A stretch of DNA of 52,024 nt from Firmicutes bacterium CAG:341 (lineage in GTDB: Bacteria; Bacillota; Clostridia; Oscillospirales; Acutalibacteraceae): contig FR895317.1 in the NCBI GenBank assembly GCA_000434995.1, forward strand, positions 1,996 through 54,019, given 5' to 3'. The notes beneath the pieces are model-generated. The model did not search any database. It was not told the DNA's origin and saw only the letters and a list, made by a program, of their open reading frames with translations. Positions 40,510-49,446 of this stretch are shown in pieces (position 1 is the stretch's first letter; every line of letters begins with the position of its first letter). A program made the position numbers and the translations under genes.

Positions 40510-42234
40510 TTATTTATTTTTTCTTTTCTCGGCTTCCTCTTCTTCTAATTTGCGGTAAGCGACTTTGCCTACCAAGGTTTTAGGAAGTGAATCTCTGAAT
40601 TCGATTTCTTTAGGCACACCGTAACGCGAAATATTTTTCTTGCAGTATTCAAGTATTTCTTCTTTAATTTTATCACTTGGTTCAGCGCCTTGGCGCAATA
40701 CAACAAAAGCTTTTACAACATGCATTTTGTACGGGTCAGGTATGCCGATTGCACATGAAAGAAGTACATCGGGATGTGCATCAATCGCATTTTCAACTTG
40801 AGATGGATAAACATTGATACCCGATACAATAATAAGCCTTTTCATTCTCTGCTTATAATAAACAAAACCGTCTTCATCCATAGTGCCGAGGTCACCGGTG
40901 TGAAGCCATACATTTCCGTCTTTGTGTGTACGAAGTGTTGATGCGGTTTCTTCTGCGTTATTAAGGTAGCCTTTCATAACGGTAGGGCCTGTAATGCAAA
41001 TTTCACCTTCTTCACCATATGGAAGTTCAGTATCGTTTTGCGGATTAACTATTGAATAGTATGTATCTGAAAGCGGAATACCTATACTACCCTCACGGTA
41101 TGTATCAAACGGAGTGAGGCAAGATGCGGTTACACATTCTGTTGTACCGTATCCCTCACGAACTTGGATTGTAGCATTATGCTCTTTAAGGAATTTATCA
41201 ACTTTCTTCTTAAGCTCAACTGAAAGAGAGTCGCCGCCGCAGAACATTCCGCGCAGGAATGAAAGGTCAAAATCAAATCCCTCACTGCGAAGCAATGCTT
41301 CATAAAGGGTAGGAACACCTACAATAACATTAGGTTTGTATTTTTTTACATCCCTTGCGTAAGTTTTAATAGTGAACTGCGGGATTACTATGCAGGTTCC
41401 GCCTGCTTGAAGTGCTGTGTGTATTCCTACACCTAAGCCGAAACCGTGGAATAAAGGCATAACGGAAAACATTCGAAGCCCATCCATTGAAAAGCCGGCA
41501 TTTGCAGCAACTTGAGCGCCTAAAGCGTTCATATTCATATTTGTAAGCTCGATGCCTTTTGATGTACCGGTTGTGCCGCCGCTGAAAAGAATAACTGCGG
41601 TATCATCCATTTTAGGCATATTGTTTGTGAGTGCCGGTGCTTTTTTAGCACCTTTTATAAAGTCGCTCCAATCAATTATATTTTTATTATCTTTTGGAAG
41701 CGGAGCCGGCTTTTTCTTAACTGTAAGAGGGTAGAGCATATTAAGCGGAAAAGGAAGCTCATCCTTAATATGTGCAACTATTACCTTAACAGGATGTTTA
41801 ACATCTTTTAATGCACGAAGAACCTTTTCATAAAATAAATCAATTACCAAAATAGCTTTTGAATTGGTTGTGTTAATGTAAAATGCTATTTCACCTTCTG
41901 CTGAAAGCGGGTGAATCATTGCCGGAATTGCGCCGATACGGTTGAGTGAATAAAATGTATCAATACCCTGCGGCGTGTTTGGCATACATACTGTTACACA
42001 GTCGCCTTCGCAAATTCCGATGTTTCTGTAAGCTTTGCCCAGTGTTTCAATCTTTTCAAAAAAAGTTTTATATGTTGTTTTCTTTCCTTGAAATTCATAT
42101 GCAACGGAATTTATTTTGTTGAGTTGATTTACATTATCCTTTATGGCTTCATACATTGAGCCTTGCGGATAAACAAGATGTTCAGGAATGTCACCAAAAT
42201 ATTTAAGCCATGGAGCTTTTGGAGTTTGAGGCAT
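40510..42234 (-). CDS. AMP-dependent acyl-CoA synthetase/ligase (FadD-like)
   Basis: A 574-aa adenylate-forming enzyme activating a carboxylic acid to an acyl-CoA via acyl-AMP. The P-loop-like signature is FSGGTTGTSKG; later motifs are REGYGTTE and the hinge HTGDLGTMDEDGF with VSGINVYPSQVE. Long- or medium-chain fatty acid is the usual substrate for this layout. The ATG at 42234 is preferred, 7 nt after AAAGGAG; the frame opens 7 codons earlier. No beta-oxidation genes are nearby. Confidence 0.92.
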   Translation of the reverse strand: MPQTPKAPWLKYFGDIPEHLVYPQGSMYEAIKDNVNQLNKINSVAYEFQGKKTTYKTFFEKIETLGKAYRNIGICEGDCVTVCMPNTPQGIDTFYSLNRIGAIPAMIHPLSAEGEIAFYINTTNSKAILVIDLFYEKVLRALKDVKHPVKVIVAHIKDELPFPLNMLYPLTVKKKPAPLPKDNKNIIDWSDFIKGAKKAPALTNNMPKMDDTAVILFSGGTTGTSKGIELTNMNMNALGAQVAANAGFSMDGLRMFSVMPLFHGFGLGVGIHTALQAGGTCIVIPQFTIKTYARDVKKYKPNVIVGVPTLYEALLRSEGFDFDLSFLRGMFCGGDSLSVELKKKVDKFLKEHNATIQVREGYGTTECVTASCLTPFDTYREGSIGIPLSDTYYSIVNPQNDTELPYGEEGEICITGPTVMKGYLNNAEETASTLRTHKDGNVWLHTGDLGTMDEDGFVYYKQRMKRLIIVSGINVYPSQVENAIDAHPDVLLSCAIGIPDPYKMHVVKAFVVLRQGAEPSDKIKEEILEYCKKNISRYGVPKEIEFRDSLPKTLVGKVAYRKLEEEEAEKRKNK

Positions 42235-42347
42235 AACATTTCTCCTTTGTTTCATTTTTTTGCTTATTATACAACTATAATATATTGATTTCTATATTTT
42301 TTTATTTATTTAATGAATATTTAATAAATAGAAGTGAAATAATTAAC

Positions 42348-42387
42348 AAAAACGCAATGTAAGCACATCAACTTACATTGCGTTTTT
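42348..42387 (-). terminator. Terminator of the ABC-transporter operon
   Basis: A 16-bp perfect stem (42348-42363 with 42372-42387) containing ACGCAATGTAAG, loop 8 nt, A-run on one side and T-run on the other, so it works in either direction. It lies 2 bp past the ATPase gene stop. Confidence 0.88.
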
Positions 42388-42389
42388 AG

Positions 42390-43190
42390 TCAATCTTTTT
42401 GTAAAAGCATTCTGTCGTTATCAAAATCTTTCATTTCTCTTTCACGATAAAGCTTTAACAAGTCTGATACGTTCATTTCTTTTCTTGTTTCACTGTCAAG
42501 GTCAATTATGATTTCGCCTGAATCCATCATTATTGTTCTTGTGCCGGTAACAAGTGCTTGCGACATGTTATGAGTAATCATCATAGTTGTAATATTGTTC
42601 TCTTTCACGATATTATTGGTGATTTTCATAACTTTGTCAGCTGTAACAGGGTCAAGTGCCGCTGTGTGTTCATCAAGTAAAAGAAGCTTTGGTGTAACAA
42701 TTGTACACATTAAAAGTGTAACAACCTGCCTTTGCCCGCCGGAAAGAAGACCGATTTTAGTTTTCATTCTGTCTTCAAGTCCCATATCAAATCGTGCAAG
42801 ATGCTCTTGAAAATATTCTCTTTTCTTTTTCCCGATAGCTTGTGAAAAGAAACTTGAACCTGCACGCGAATATGCAAGAGCAAGGTTTTCTTCAATAGTC
42901 ATATTAGGTGCAGTGCCTTTCATCGGGTCTTGAAAAACTCTGCCTACAAGTCTTGCCCTTTTATGTTCAGGCATAAATGAAATATCTTTTCCGTCAAGTA
43001 TAATGCTTCCGCTGTCCTGTTCAAAAGTACCGCATATCATATTGAACAGTGTGGATTTTCCTGCTCCGTTTGAACCTACTATTGTAACAAATTCACCGTC
43101 ATTAAGTGTGAGGTTAATGTTGTTTAAAGCTTTATGCTCATTTACCGTATCTTTAGCAAATGTTTTGGAGACATTTTTAATTTCAAGCAT
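42390..43190 (-). CDS. ABC transporter ATP-binding protein
   Basis: A 266-aa ABC ATPase: Walker A GSNGAGKST, signature LSGGQRQ, Walker B LLLLDEH, followed by ITHNM (H-loop). It powers the importer formed with the permease and binding protein encoded upstream. The ATG at 43190 is preferred, 9 nt after AAGGAGG; it overlaps the permease stop by 8 bp. Transporters with this set (ABC-type uncharacterised/TrpXYZ-like) import aromatic amino acids or related small molecules in other Firmicutes. Confidence 0.93.
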   Translation of the reverse strand: MLEIKNVSKTFAKDTVNEHKALNNINLTLNDGEFVTIVGSNGAGKSTLFNMICGTFEQDSGSIILDGKDISFMPEHKRARLVGRVFQDPMKGTAPNMTIEENLALAYSRAGSSFFSQAIGKKKREYFQEHLARFDMGLEDRMKTKIGLLSGGQRQVVTLLMCTIVTPKLLLLDEHTAALDPVTADKVMKITNNIVKENNITTMMITHNMSQALVTGTRTIMMDSGEIIIDLDSETRKEMNVSDLLKLYREREMKDFDNDRMLLQKD

Positions 43191-44097
43191 TTTTTCTTGC
43201 CTCCTTTTTACTTTTTGCATTTTCAAACTTATGCTTAATTTCAGGTACTACCAATGTAATGGCAACAATAATAGCACAAGTAAGTTTCATAAGATTTTCA
43301 CTGTTTTTGCCAAAGAGTGATACATCTATAACAAATGCTACAATTATTTTGTAAATTACAGAGCCGACAACAGCGCTTGTTAAACCGAGAGCAACATTTC
43401 TTTTACCGAAAATTGCTTCACCGATAATTACTGCTGCAAGTCCGTAAATAAGTGTTCCGTTAGAAAAGCTTTGGTCACTGAGTCCCAAATAATGTGAAAT
43501 CAGCGCACCTGAAAGAGCAATAAGTCCGTTTGCAAGTGCCAAACCGAATATGAGCGAAAAATCAACATTGATTGATGATGCCCTTACCATATCGGGATTA
43601 TCACCCGTAGCTCTTATGCAAAGGCCGAGGTGAGTTCTGAAAAATAAGATAAGAAGTATTAAAACCAGAATACAAACAACCGCACCTATAATAAGACCTG
43701 CAATTTTTTTATCAGCACCGCTGATACCGACTGCTTTGAAAAATTTGGTGAAAGCCGAATTATCGTTAAAGTTGAGGTTGGATGAACCCCTAACCATCAA
43801 ATTTATTGAGTAAAGGCCGCTCATTGTTATAATACCTGCCAAAACAGGATGAACTTTTAGCTTTGTTTGCAAAAGGCCTGTAACAATTCCGGCAAGCACA
43901 CCGGCAAAAAATGCCGCAATAAAACTTGTAATACTTAAACCTTTGCTTGCAACAACTGCGGCAACTGCCGAGCCAAAGCCGAATGAACCCTCGGTTGTAA
44001 GGTCAGGTATGTCTAAAATTCTGAGTGAAATGTATATGCCGAGTGCGAGCAGACCGTAAAGAAAACCCTCCTCGACAGCTGTAATATAAACCTGCAT
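43183..44097 (-). CDS. ABC transporter permease (TrpY/YtrF-like, inner-membrane)
   Basis: A 304-aa membrane protein with about eight or nine helices, of the branched-chain-type permease fold (LRILDIPDLTTEGSFGFGSA, RATGDNPDMVRA). The latter motif corresponds to the EAA-like loop contacting the ATPase. It follows the lipoprotein gene by 29 bp and overlaps the ATPase gene, as in a typical SBP-permease-ATPase operon. Confidence 0.92.
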   Translation of the reverse strand: MQVYITAVEEGFLYGLLALGIYISLRILDIPDLTTEGSFGFGSAVAAVVASKGLSITSFIAAFFAGVLAGIVTGLLQTKLKVHPVLAGIITMSGLYSINLMVRGSSNLNFNDNSAFTKFFKAVGISGADKKIAGLIIGAVVCILVLILLILFFRTHLGLCIRATGDNPDMVRASSINVDFSLIFGLALANGLIALSGALISHYLGLSDQSFSNGTLIYGLAAVIIGEAIFGKRNVALGLTSAVVGSVIYKIIVAFVIDVSLFGKNSENLMKLTCAIIVAITLVVPEIKHKFENAKSKKEARKNA

Positions 44098-44126
44098 AAT
44101 GTGTCCTTAATAGTTTGTAATGATTA

Positions 44127-45131
44127 TTATTCGTTAACTAATTGAATTTCATAGCCGATTGTGTCTTTGTCAGGTGTGTTTACACCAAGCATATCGGCTG
44201 TGCCGCAGTTAAATGTGCAGTAGTCGATTCCTACAACTTCGGCAGGGATTTCTTCAATTTTAGTGCCTTTCATATATTCAATGCACTTATCTGCTGTTTT
44301 TGCGCCTATTCCCTTATCGTCAATTGCAAGGGTAGCAAGGCAGCCGCTGTTAACTGTTGTAGCTGATGAGCAGTAAGTAGGTATTTTAGCTTCATTGCAT
44401 ACCTGTGCAAGTGCAGATACACCGTCTTGTACAATTGCATCATTAGGTACAAATATTACATCACAGCCCTTTTTGATAAGTGTTTCTGTTGATGCTTTTA
44501 CATCTGCCGATGTTTCAACTGTTGCACTTTCGTATTTAACACCTTTTTCATCAAGATACTTTTGTGCTGATTCAACTGTGTTTACAGCATTGATTTGTGA
44601 TGTTGAATAAATAAAGCCCCATTTTTTTACATCAGGTGTAATTTTATATCCCATATCAATAATATCTGAAACAGGGATAGCGTTTGATGTGCCTGTTGCA
44701 TTTTTGTCAGGTGCAGCCATATCGGTAATTACTTTAGCTTCAACCGGTGCGCTGACTGCACAGAAGAAGCAAGGTGTGTCAGAAGCTAAGTTTACAAGTG
44801 TTTGTGTGCAAGCTGTGCCGATTGTGAAAATAGCATCATAACTTCCGTCATCCATAGAGTTGATTATAGTTGTAAGGGTGGTTGAATCTCCCTGTGCGTC
44901 TTTATAATCAAATTCTGCATTTTTATAGCCGTTTTTCTTCATTTCTTCAATGATTCCGTCTTTCATATCAACAAATGCACCGTTTGCACCTGTTTGAACT
45001 ACAATTCCGAATTTTGCGGTTTTAGAATCTTCTTTACTGCCGCTGTCCGATTTTGAACATCCGGCAAAGCAAGCTGCTGCAACAGCAATTGCAAAAATAA
45101 CAGCTAAAACCTTTTTGATTGTTTTTTTCAT
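44127..45131 (-). CDS. ABC transporter substrate-binding lipoprotein
   Basis: A 334-aa exported lipoprotein: basic N-terminus, hydrophobic core and lipobox FAGC with lipidated C25. The mature protein has the two-lobe periplasmic-binding fold of the TrpX/YtgA-type binding proteins (KFGIVVQTGANGAF, ILTIGTACTQ-like region, VFVPNDAIVQDG). Ligands in this group are mostly aromatic amino acids or similar; the ligand here is unknown. AGAGGTAA lies before the ATG. Confidence 0.92.
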   Translation of the reverse strand: MKKTIKKVLAVIFAIAVAAACFAGCSKSDSGSKEDSKTAKFGIVVQTGANGAFVDMKDGIIEEMKKNGYKNAEFDYKDAQGDSTTLTTIINSMDDGSYDAIFTIGTACTQTLVNLASDTPCFFCAVSAPVEAKVITDMAAPDKNATGTSNAIPVSDIIDMGYKITPDVKKWGFIYSTSQINAVNTVESAQKYLDEKGVKYESATVETSADVKASTETLIKKGCDVIFVPNDAIVQDGVSALAQVCNEAKIPTYCSSATTVNSGCLATLAIDDKGIGAKTADKCIEYMKGTKIEEIPAEVVGIDYCTFNCGTADMLGVNTPDKDTIGYEIQLVNE

Positions 45132-45149
45132 AATGTTACCTCTTTCTTA

Positions 45150-46241
45150 TTAGTTGTTTTTGTTATATTCTTCAAGCCTTTTAAAAGCTTTTAATACCAT
45201 TTCCTCGGTGATTTTGTAAGGGTTGTGGTCAATATCTTTCATAGCGCACACCATTGGTACAAGCTTGTCTAAATCACTTTCGCTCATTTCAATATCTTTT
45301 AAGCAGGTTGGAAGTGAAATTGAACGGTTGAAATCAAACATTGTTTTAAACATTTCTTCATTTTCGTCAACAAGCAGTAAAATAAGTATTCCGAAGCCGA
45401 CAACTTCACCGTGCAAATGGTTTTCTTCAATATGCGGATAAGATGTAAGTGCATAAAATACAGCGTGTGCAAGCCCTGTGTTATAGTCGATTATATGCTC
45501 CGCTGTTAATAATATTGATGCAATGCCGGTTGTAACAACTATGTCTAATACAACTTGCTCAACTTCAAAGCTTGCTGTGCCTGATTTAAAATCTTCAAGT
45601 GCTTTCTTCCCGTATTTAAGCAGGGGAGTCAAACACATCTGCGATGTTGTAACACCGAGTGCGTGGTAATGTACCAAATCTTCACCTCGGCTGCTCATCT
45701 CGGCTTCAAAATACTTTGCATATGTATCGCCGATACCTGCCCACATAAACCTTGCAGGTGATTTTGCAATAACCGGTGTGTAAATAAAACAATGCCTTGG
45801 CGGAGCCGTAAAGAAAAACGGCTCTTTAAAACTTCCGTCATCATTATACATTATTGAAACTGCGGTTGTGCCGGCACAGTTTGATGCAATGGTAGGAAAA
45901 GTAAAAATATTTTTGCCGGTTTTAAAAGCAAGTGCTTTTGCAGTGTCAAGCGCTTTTCCGCCGCCTATGCCAAAAATAATATCTGCTTTTTTAACAAGCT
46001 CGTTTTCTTCCAGCTTTTTCACATTTTCATATGTGGCGTCACCGCCGTACCATAAAAAGTCAAGTATCTCCAACTCACTGCCGCAGCAGGCTTCAATTAT
46101 CAAATCTTTAACCTTGCTTATCGCAGTTTTACCGCCGATGCATATTGCTTTTTTGCCGAAAGGCAGGCAGATTTCACATATTTTGTCATATACATTATCG
46201 CCGATTGAATAACTCGGTAAAGATATAGAATAGTTTTTCAA
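45150..46241 (-). CDS. Iron-containing alcohol dehydrogenase (glycerol dehydrogenase-like)
   Basis: A 363-aa group III metal-dependent dehydrogenase resembling GldA. The NAD-binding GIGGGKALDTAKA motif is clear; metal-ligand His residues are in the HYHALG and HAVFYAL regions, HLHGEVV being the third site. Substrates for this family include glycerol and other polyols. The start is TTG with AGGAAG upstream. It is first in the operon with the ABC importer, with only 18 bp to the lipoprotein gene, so the imported ligand may be its substrate or product. Confidence 0.88.
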   Translation of the reverse strand: MKNYSISLPSYSIGDNVYDKICEICLPFGKKAICIGGKTAISKVKDLIIEACCGSELEILDFLWYGGDATYENVKKLEENELVKKADIIFGIGGGKALDTAKALAFKTGKNIFTFPTIASNCAGTTAVSIMYNDDGSFKEPFFFTAPPRHCFIYTPVIAKSPARFMWAGIGDTYAKYFEAEMSSRGEDLVHYHALGVTTSQMCLTPLLKYGKKALEDFKSGTASFEVEQVVLDIVVTTGIASILLTAEHIIDYNTGLAHAVFYALTSYPHIEENHLHGEVVGFGILILLLVDENEEMFKTMFDFNRSISLPTCLKDIEMSESDLDKLVPMVCAMKDIDHNPYKITEEMVLKAFKRLEEYNKNN

Positions 46242-46273
46242 AATATCTACTTCCTATAAGTAAAAGATAAATA

Positions 46274-46302
46274 ATTATAACATTATATAATCTTAATGTC
46301 AA
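46274..46302 (-). promoter_or_regulatory. Promoter of the gldA-like/ABC operon
   Basis: Minus strand: TTGACA (46302-46297) and TATAAT (46279-46274) with a 17-bp spacer; both hexamers are perfect consensus. Confidence 0.9.
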
Positions 46303-46375
46303 TTATACCAAAAGCTGTCTTGTATTTATTTTTAATTTCCTCTAAAAATAATATGGAAATTTAGGAGGGGATAGC

Positions 46376-47266
46376 TTGAAAAACAAATTAACTTCGCTTT
46401 TAATGTGTATTATTTTTGCTTCCTGCATTTTCTTTTCATACGGTTTTACAATATGCAGTGTGTGCGTGATTAACGAAAATAAAAATGTACTTAAAAGCTA
46501 TTATTCCACTTCTGATATAACAACAGCGCTTTCCCGCGCACTTGATTATACTAAAAATAATGCTAATAAATATAATTTTTTAACCATAAGAATTTCAAAA
46601 GGTGTTTATAATGTAAAAAAAACATTACACCTTTCAAGCTATACTGCAATTGATTTGAATAAATCATTTATAAAAAATGCTAATTACGAACGCGGTAATA
46701 TTTTTAAATCCCCTGAAGATAAGGAGTATCCAAAATATTCTTCACTTACCCGGTGTATAATCAAAAACGGAACTCTTGACGGCAATTTTAACCGTAATAA
46801 ATCGTGCATTTTACGCCTTTGTCATTCAAATAATGTTAAAATCGAAAATGTAACTTTTCTCAATAACTATTATTCCCACCACGCTGAACTTGCGTCTTGC
46901 CAAAATGTAACTTTTTACAATTGCGTTTTTAACGGTCAGCTCTCAAATCTGAATGTCAATTCCTCGGAAGCTGTTCAAATTGATATTCTTGACCGTGTTC
47001 ATTTTTTCGGCTTTACTTCTTATGATAATACTATGAACGATAATATAACCATTGAAAACTGCGTTTTTAAAAATGTATATAGGGGAGTGGGAACGCATAA
47101 TTATTTTAAAAATCTTTATCAAACCAATATAAAAATTTTAAATTGCACCTTTGAAAATATAACCGATTGCGCCATATCAGCCGTTAATTTTAAAAATATT
47201 GAAGTTAAAGGTAATAAATTTCTAAATTGTAAATATTCTGCTTTTTATCGTGATAACGGTAAATAA
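46376..47266 (+). CDS. Secreted right-handed beta-helix protein
   Basis: A 296-aa exported protein: signal peptide about residues 1-32, then repeated motifs of the type NITIENCVFKN, NIKILNCTFEN and NIEVKGNKFLN, which are the coils of a right-handed parallel beta-helix (pectate-lyase-like). Carbohydrate-binding or -cleaving activity is typical of this fold, but no catalytic triad is evident. A strong AGGAGGGG precedes the TTG start. The only gene on its strand between the divergent ABC operon and the radical SAM gene. Confidence 0.82.
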   Translation: MKNKLTSLLMCIIFASCIFFSYGFTICSVCVINENKNVLKSYYSTSDITTALSRALDYTKNNANKYNFLTIRISKGVYNVKKTLHLSSYTAIDLNKSFIKNANYERGNIFKSPEDKEYPKYSSLTRCIIKNGTLDGNFNRNKSCILRLCHSNNVKIENVTFLNNYYSHHAELASCQNVTFYNCVFNGQLSNLNVNSSEAVQIDILDRVHFFGFTSYDNTMNDNITIENCVFKNVYRGVGTHNYFKNLYQTNIKILNCTFENITDCAISAVNFKNIEVKGNKFLNCKYSAFYRDNGK

Positions 47267-47269
47267 CTC

Positions 47270-47298
47270 TTGTCTAATCACTTTTTTTGTTATATACT
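47270..47298 (+). promoter_or_regulatory. Promoter of the radical SAM gene
   Basis: TTGTCT (47270-47275) and TATACT (47293-47298) with a 17-bp spacer, starting 4 bp after the beta-helix gene stop. Confidence 0.65.
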
Positions 47299-47321
47299 AA
47301 ATAGCGTTAGAAGGTGATTTA

Positions 47322-48398
47322 ATGCCGATTTCGGTTATGCTTAAACCGGCATCAAGTAATTGTAATCTTGCTTGTGAATATTGTTTTTACCATTCTCTTT
47401 CTTCAAAAAGGAATGATTTCTCAAAAGGGTTTATGAGTGAAAATACAGCCCGAAAAGTTATTGACAGCGCACTTGATTTTGCTAAAGGTACAGATGTATT
47501 TTTTACATTTCAGGGCGGTGAGCCGCTTTTGTGTTCACTTGATTTTTATAAAAATTTTGTTTTATACGCAAAAAGCGTGAATAAAAAAGGCAGTAATATT
47601 CATTATTGCCTGCAGACTAACGGTACGCTTATCACTGACGAATATGCTGCTTTTTTTAAAAATAATAATTTTCTAATCGGTGTTTCGCTTGACGGTGATT
47701 TTGAGATAAATAAATATCGTATTTATCCTAACGGTAAAAATTCGTTTGATGATATTTTAAAAGGCATTGAAATATTAAAAAAGCATAATGTTACTTTTAA
47801 TGTTCTTTCGGTTTTAACCAAAAATACAGCTTTGAATTTCAGAAAAGCTTATAGATTTTTTAAATCAAATGATTTAAAGTATATTCAGTTTATAGTAGGC
47901 CTTAAACCCTTTGGTGATGAAAGTGATAATGATATGTATATGAGTAGTGATGATTATGCATTCTTTTTAACTAAAGGTTTTAATATTTACTATAATGATT
48001 ATATGCGCGGAGATTTTGTTTCTGTTCGCACATTTGATAATTACATATCTCTTGCAAACGGTAATAATGCCGAGCAGTGCGGTATGAACGGCTTTTGCTC
48101 CAATCAATTTGTTGTTGAAGGGGACGGAAGTGTTTACCCTTGTGATTTTTACTGCACTGATGAATGGTATCTTGATAATATAAATACATTATCATTTAGC
48201 GAAATGTATCGAAGCCCTAAATGTGTTGAGTTTATAAAAAGCTCATTCAAACTCAATGAAAAATGTAAGGATTGCAAATATTTTTATTTGTGCCGCGGCG
48301 GCGGATGCAAGCGCAACCGTGAAAGCAGTGATTATTGCGATGCATATAAGCAATTCTTTTTACAAAGTGAAGATAAACTTAAACAATTAAAAAAGTAG
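47322..48398 (+). CDS. Radical SAM/SPASM enzyme (anaerobic sulfatase-maturase-like)
   Basis: A 358-aa radical SAM protein. The N-terminal [4Fe-4S] cluster is bound by C14-x3-C18-x2-C21 (CNLACEYC). A C-terminal SPASM domain is seen in CGMNGFC, VYPCDFYC and CKDCKYFYLCRGGGC, giving the two auxiliary clusters. Overall it resembles anaerobic sulfatase-maturating enzymes, which oxidise a Cys or Ser to formylglycine; related SPASM enzymes mature peptides. No sulfatase gene is in the window. GAAGGTGAT lies before the ATG. A lipoprotein gene follows after 10 bp. Confidence 0.92.
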   Translation: MPISVMLKPASSNCNLACEYCFYHSLSSKRNDFSKGFMSENTARKVIDSALDFAKGTDVFFTFQGGEPLLCSLDFYKNFVLYAKSVNKKGSNIHYCLQTNGTLITDEYAAFFKNNNFLIGVSLDGDFEINKYRIYPNGKNSFDDILKGIEILKKHNVTFNVLSVLTKNTALNFRKAYRFFKSNDLKYIQFIVGLKPFGDESDNDMYMSSDDYAFFLTKGFNIYYNDYMRGDFVSVRTFDNYISLANGNNAEQCGMNGFCSNQFVVEGDGSVYPCDFYCTDEWYLDNINTLSFSEMYRSPKCVEFIKSSFKLNEKCKDCKYFYLCRGGGCKRNRESSDYCDAYKQFFLQSEDKLKQLKK

Positions 48399-48408
48399 GT
48401 GTACTTGA

Positions 48409-49320
48409 ATGAAAAAAACCATATCTCTTATTTTGTGTGCAGCTTTGTTTTGTTCGATTTTTGCTGCTTGCAGTAATGCAGATACTTCTAATAAAACAGA
48501 CGAGTCTGTTGAAGCCGATAATGTTCAAATAAAAATTACGACAGATGCACATTATGCTTCACTAGACGAATCATCAATAAAAGCTTATGAAAAGCTTTGT
48601 AATGCGGTTCTTAATTACGAAAGTGAAGTTAAATATAATGTTTCATTAACGGATGATGTTAACAGGCTTTTTTATACTTCGTTCCCGCAGTACATTCTTG
48701 TTGACGGAATTGATTTTCTTGATGATAATTCCGGTGTTAAAATTACTTATGCAAACGATAAGGAAACTCAAACTGCCAAACTTAAAGAATTTAATAATGA
48801 AATTTCAAAAATTATGATTAAATGCGGCTTCGGCAAAGTCAGCAAAAATGAATATTTACTTAATGTTTATTCATATATTACCAAGAATTTTACAGTCGAT
48901 AATTCGGTTACTACCGTATTTGATACCGTTTTGCAAAAGAAGGGTATGAATTCAACTTTAAGCGGCCTTTTTGAATATTTGCTTCTTCAAAATGATATTA
49001 AAGCTTCACATCTTATTAACCTTGAAACAAATTCAATAGCTAAAATGATTTCAATGGCTGAATTTAACGGGCAAAAATATTTCTTTGATGTTACATCTGA
49101 AATTGAAGATAATTCCGGCAAGGCATTAAAATATTTTGCAATGAATACCGCCAGGGCACAGATGGGTAACGGATTTATGTTTACCGATAATTCATCTGCC
49201 GATGTTATTGAAGATGATACTTATTCAAAACTTGCTTCTTCCACATCTTATCAAATTAAATCATCAAAAGTTATTGCCGAAATAAAAGGCAATGATACAT
49301 TTGAATTCAATTTGGACTAA
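48409..49320 (+). CDS. Lipoprotein with inactive-looking transglutaminase-like domain
   Basis: A 303-aa lipoprotein with lipobox FAAC (C21). The C-terminal half follows the pattern of a bacterial transglutaminase-like domain: VYSYITKNF...TVFDTVLQKKGM...GLFEYLLLQNDI...FNGQKYFFDVTSE...YFAM. At the places expected for the catalytic Cys and His, N181 and K212 are found; only the Asp (D227) is kept. It is therefore probably a pseudoenzyme acting as binding or scaffold protein. It is translationally close (10 bp) to the radical SAM gene. The domain assignment is by eye. Confidence 0.7.
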   Translation: MKKTISLILCAALFCSIFAACSNADTSNKTDESVEADNVQIKITTDAHYASLDESSIKAYEKLCNAVLNYESEVKYNVSLTDDVNRLFYTSFPQYILVDGIDFLDDNSGVKITYANDKETQTAKLKEFNNEISKIMIKCGFGKVSKNEYLLNVYSYITKNFTVDNSVTTVFDTVLQKKGMNSTLSGLFEYLLLQNDIKASHLINLETNSIAKMISMAEFNGQKYFFDVTSEIEDNSGKALKYFAMNTARAQMGNGFMFTDNSSADVIEDDTYSKLASSTSYQIKSSKVIAEIKGNDTFEFNLD

Positions 49321-49355
49321 ATTCACTTTTTATACTACAATTTGATATATTCGAT

Positions 49356-49385
49356 AAAAAGGATACAAGAAATTGTATCTTTTTT
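49356..49385 (+). terminator. Terminator of the radical SAM/lipoprotein operon
   Basis: GATACAA/TTGTATC stem (49362-49368 with 49373-49379) extended by A-T pairs, GAAA loop, followed by a run of T. Confidence 0.85.
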
Positions 49386-49446
49386 GTTGTAATTGCAATA
49401 ATAATATGTTATCATAATGCTTATGATTTAACTAAGGGGGATAAGT

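Noticed and set aside
47322..48398. RiPP precursor peptide next to the radical SAM enzyme
   Set aside because: The gaps on both sides (55 and 10 bp) are too small to encode a precursor, so a classic RiPP cluster is not supported.
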